Shown here in pieces: positions 17,467-19,613 of a DNA stretch of 19,613 nucleotides. The stretch spans positions 1-19,613 of the forward strand of contig CAYVTV010000048.1 in NCBI GenBank assembly GCA_964454295.1, written 5' to 3'. Source of the stretch: CAYVTV01 sp964454295. GTDB taxonomy: Bacteria; Bacteroidota; Bacteroidia; Bacteroidales; GCA-2748055. The notes beneath the pieces are model-generated. The model made no database searches. It saw nothing but the letters and a program-made list of their open reading frames with translations, and had not been told where the DNA came from. Position 1 is the first letter of the stretch, and each line of letters begins with the position of its first letter. Position numbers and translations under genes: made by a program.

Positions 17467-17584
17467 ACTTTTAAGATTTAATTCAGTTGTGACATGTTCA
17501 GATAAAAAGCTTTTTACAGATTCGTTAACCATTTTTGAATTATAATGATTTGCTATGTGATTGGCATTTTCAAATTTCAGTTCC

Positions 17585-17860
17585 TCACATTAATTTATTT
17601 ATGCATTCAGCAGATAGACCCGTAAACCTTTTGTTGTAGTTTTTTAAAGAAGAGTTAGCGTGTCCGGTCATATCCCATACAAGGACCTGAAATTTTCCCT
17701 TAAACGCATCAACTTGGTTTTCAAAGGTTCTGCAATCCATACCTGCACCGTGAATAAATATCATGCAAGGCAGGTTATTTTTTCCGGTCACGTTGTAATA
17801 TATATTTACATATGTACTTTTGAATAGCATAACTTTTTTGTTCTCACAATTCCCTAACAA
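17585..17860 (-). pseudogene. Truncated alpha/beta hydrolase (N-terminal fragment)
   Basis: A frame of 91 codons whose product matches only the first part of an alpha/beta hydrolase: CMIFIHGAGMDCRTFENQ (oxyanion HGAG) followed by FQVLVWDMTGHANSS, the usual strand and the D-x-x-G-x-x-x-S segment. It ends NKRFTGLSAECINKLM, which is where family members enter the helix before the nucleophile strand. The nucleophile elbow GxSxG, the acid and the catalytic His are all missing, and nothing recognisable follows in another frame before the next gene. Met11 (MLFKST) is an equally good start. It is most likely a deletion remnant; a stable small protein cannot be excluded. Confidence 0.72.
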
Positions 17861-17985
17861 ATATCCGTAATACTGGCAGATAAAAAAAGTTTTTAAGGTG
17901 AATGACTGAAATAGGAAGATGAAATAGTGATTTCACTGGTTGGAAGGGAAATTGAGTTAATTATCAATATAGACGGGCCTTTAGC

Positions 17986-18501
17986 TTATGTAAGAAGAAT
18001 TATGCACGAAACCACTGAGCCGGCCAGACTAAACCATATAGGTATTCCATAGGCTGTTCTGCTTTTGTCGCCAAGGACCCATCCTGAGCTGTTAATGGCA
18101 GAGTAGATGACGGCCCCCAGTGAGAGAAGGGAAACCTCCAAAGCCCACTCCTTACTATAGTAAAGACCGGCCCCTCCGATTATCAGCCCTGTTGCCGTTA
18201 AGTATTCAGCAATTATGTGTGGCCACATCATATTTTCGCCCTCGCGCCACTTGAAGAGATTGCCCCGACCGGAAAACTTTCCCGAAGCAATATCAGCAAT
18301 CCAAATGCCTGCCATGCCAATTCCCATAACAATCATAAAAACTGGGACTATGCGGTTTTTAAATAAATCAGGCTCAGGGAGTTTGACACTATGGCTTATT
18401 TCAACCAGCGCATTTTGATAAAGATGTGCCAACTGCGCATCTATATTCACGCAAATAAAAAACAGGGCGGAAATTCCTGCAATCAAGGTTATTGGCTTCA
18501 T
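17986..18501 (-). CDS. Multi-pass membrane protein of unknown function
   Basis: A 171-residue hydrophobic protein that I do not recognise. It has an N-terminal helix (about 3-20, ITLIAGISALFFICVNI) and three or four further membrane segments: IVPVFMIVMGIGMAGIWIA (51-69), IIAEYLTATGLIIGGAGLYY (96-115), VSLLSLGAVIYSAINSSG (121-138) and IWFSLAGSVVSCIIL (155-169). Polar loops contain LPEPDLFKNR and SGRGNLFKWREGENMMWP. It is complete with ATG and stop, and 67 bp separate it from the DUF6544-like gene upstream on the same strand, so co-transcription is plausible. Codon use does not stand out from its neighbours. Confidence 0.75.
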   Translation of the reverse strand: MKPITLIAGISALFFICVNIDAQLAHLYQNALVEISHSVKLPEPDLFKNRIVPVFMIVMGIGMAGIWIADIASGKFSGRGNLFKWREGENMMWPHIIAEYLTATGLIIGGAGLYYSKEWALEVSLLSLGAVIYSAINSSGWVLGDKSRTAYGIPIWFSLAGSVVSCIILLT

Positions 18502-18568
18502 ATTTATGGTATAATAAATAATATTATTCAGATTGAAATCAAATGCTACTTAGCCATATATTCTGTTT

Positions 18569-19613
18569 TTATAACTTTTTATCATAAACCAGGTCTGTTA
18601 TTTCTATCACACACCACGTCCAATCCCCTTCCTCCAGCTTCCATGTAGCCCTCATTTTTGAAGGTATCCTTATCCCCTCAAAAAAAGCATAATCATCAAC
18701 GTTTATCTCCCATTCGTAACGTCTTGCATCAGGATCGTTACCCATATAACGCATAGTGCAATATCTTACAAAATCACCTTTCTCATCAAAATGAAATACT
18801 CCGGATCCTGTTGTACCACGATAATTCATTGTAGCCTTCGCCGTGAGTGAATCCATTTCCTCCCAGGTAATATAAGGGTTAAGCAAAGCTGACGGAAACC
18901 AGACCATCTCGCCAAGGTATCGCTGAAGGGTTCCTTCATCCATTTTCTCCCCGGTTTCTTTGCCCAGGTTTATAATTGAATTCATTTTCATTTGCATCTC
19001 GCCCTTGCCGTCCTTGAATTTATCACGCCCTCTTATTTTTATTACAGGCGACATCCTTAATTTTACGGTCCAGATAAAAGCCGGATTTTTTGTGGTGAAG
19101 TATTGCTCCGCATCAGCCTTATACCAGTTTTCCTGCCCTGGTTTGAGCTTCATGTCAAACTTCTGCTTCAGGTACACAGTTTGAGGTTTTGGTTTACCCA
19201 CCACTCCCGAAAAAATGATCCAGTTTTTTACAGGAAAAGGTAGTTCACTGAGATCATTTTCGGATACTATTTCCTCCGAAGGTTTTCCGGCCTCAGACAA
19301 AATGGACTGAGTTTCCGTCATTATCTTCCTGTTAAAAGCATACCCTGAAAAGGAGATCAATAATATGATGGCAATGATGAGGTTGGGGATCATTCCATAT
19401 TTCGCATCGCTCCAGGTTCCGATAATTAAAAGGGTGGAAAAGAGAAAACCTGCTCCCGCTAAAATCATCCAGAGGGTTTTATTGAATAGCATGAATATCG
19501 CTGACAGGATGAATAACAAAAACACCATTAGCCATATCAGAGCGGATGCCTTTAAAATATTGGACTGCTAGTTTTGGACTTCCGCCAGATGAAAGCCTTT
19601 GACAAAGCCTAAA
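18569..19613 (-). pseudogene. DUF6544-like protein, interrupted by in-frame amber codon and cut by window edge
   Basis: The open part from ATG 19528 encodes 319 residues: about three N-terminal membrane helices, then LPFPVKNWIIFSGVVGKPK, LKPGQENWYKADAEQYF, NPAFIWTVKLRMSP and a C-terminal WTWCVIEITDLVYD, in the order I associate with DUF6544-type proteins of unknown function. The same frame continues upstream of the ATG to the window edge, reading LGFVKGFHLAEVQN, a TAG at 19568-19570, then QSNILKASALIWL. This resembles the usual beginning of the family (GFxKAF...ISKxxGxxWL). The gene therefore seems to begin outside the window and to carry a nonsense codon. A shortened protein starting at 19528 could still be made, so pseudogene status is likely but not certain. 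Confidence 0.7.

Noticed and set aside
17467..17532. 22-residue N-terminal extension of the large serine hydrolase
   Set aside because: The polar extension would precede a classical signal peptide that starts at the internal Met, so ATG 17466 is the better start.

Overview
The window looks like chromosomal DNA of a member of the Bacteroidota (Bacteroidetes). The evidence is an AT-rich background, start codons without convincing Shine-Dalgarno sequences, a Bacteroidetes-style cas3-cas6-cas1-cas2-cas4 block, and accessory families common in that phylum (serine hydrolases with membrane tails, CPBP proteases, a DUF6544-type protein). The species cannot be named from the sequence alone.

Positions 1-4041 hold the downstream half of a type I CRISPR-Cas operon on the + strand. 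It contains the helicase part of cas3 (cut by the left window edge), a Cas6b-like crRNA endonuclease, and the adaptation genes cas1, cas2 and cas4, tightly packed or overlapping. The interference subunits (cas8/cas7/cas5) and the cas3 HD domain are not visible and should lie to the left. The gene set and the repeat ending ATTGAAAC fit subtype I-B.

An AT-rich leader of about 195 bp (4042-4236) precedes a very large array (4237-10915). I count 91 repeats of 37 bp and 90 spacers of 35-39 bp (most often 37). All repeats appear identical except number 68 (one substitution) and the terminal number 91 (two substitutions), which marks the leader-distal, oldest end. The array carries a record of repeated encounters: one spacer occurs twice with lengths of 38 and 37 nt, a second pair differs by one substitution plus one nt of length, and three further spacers are diverged versions of one target. 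All start in the same register at the leader-proximal end. This fits a PAM-anchored end and a flexible distal end, and suggests several independent acquisitions against related invaders.

Immediately after the array (about 10950-11280) lies a decayed RhuM-family gene with two frameshifts and a nonsense codon.

From 11393 to the right edge every gene is on the - strand. In the direction of transcription these are a DUF6544-like protein (with an in-frame amber codon near its N-terminus), a multi-pass membrane protein of unknown function, a truncated alpha/beta-hydrolase remnant, a beta-lactamase-fold serine hydrolase with four C-terminal membrane helices, a CPBP intramembrane protease, a 42-residue hydrophobic small protein, a membrane-anchored proline-iminopeptidase-like hydrolase, a second serine hydrolase overlapping it by 14 bp, and a DUF1801 protein. 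This is a hydrolase-rich accessory region with signs of decay and has no visible link to the CRISPR system. I found no tRNA, rRNA, insertion sequence or prophage module.
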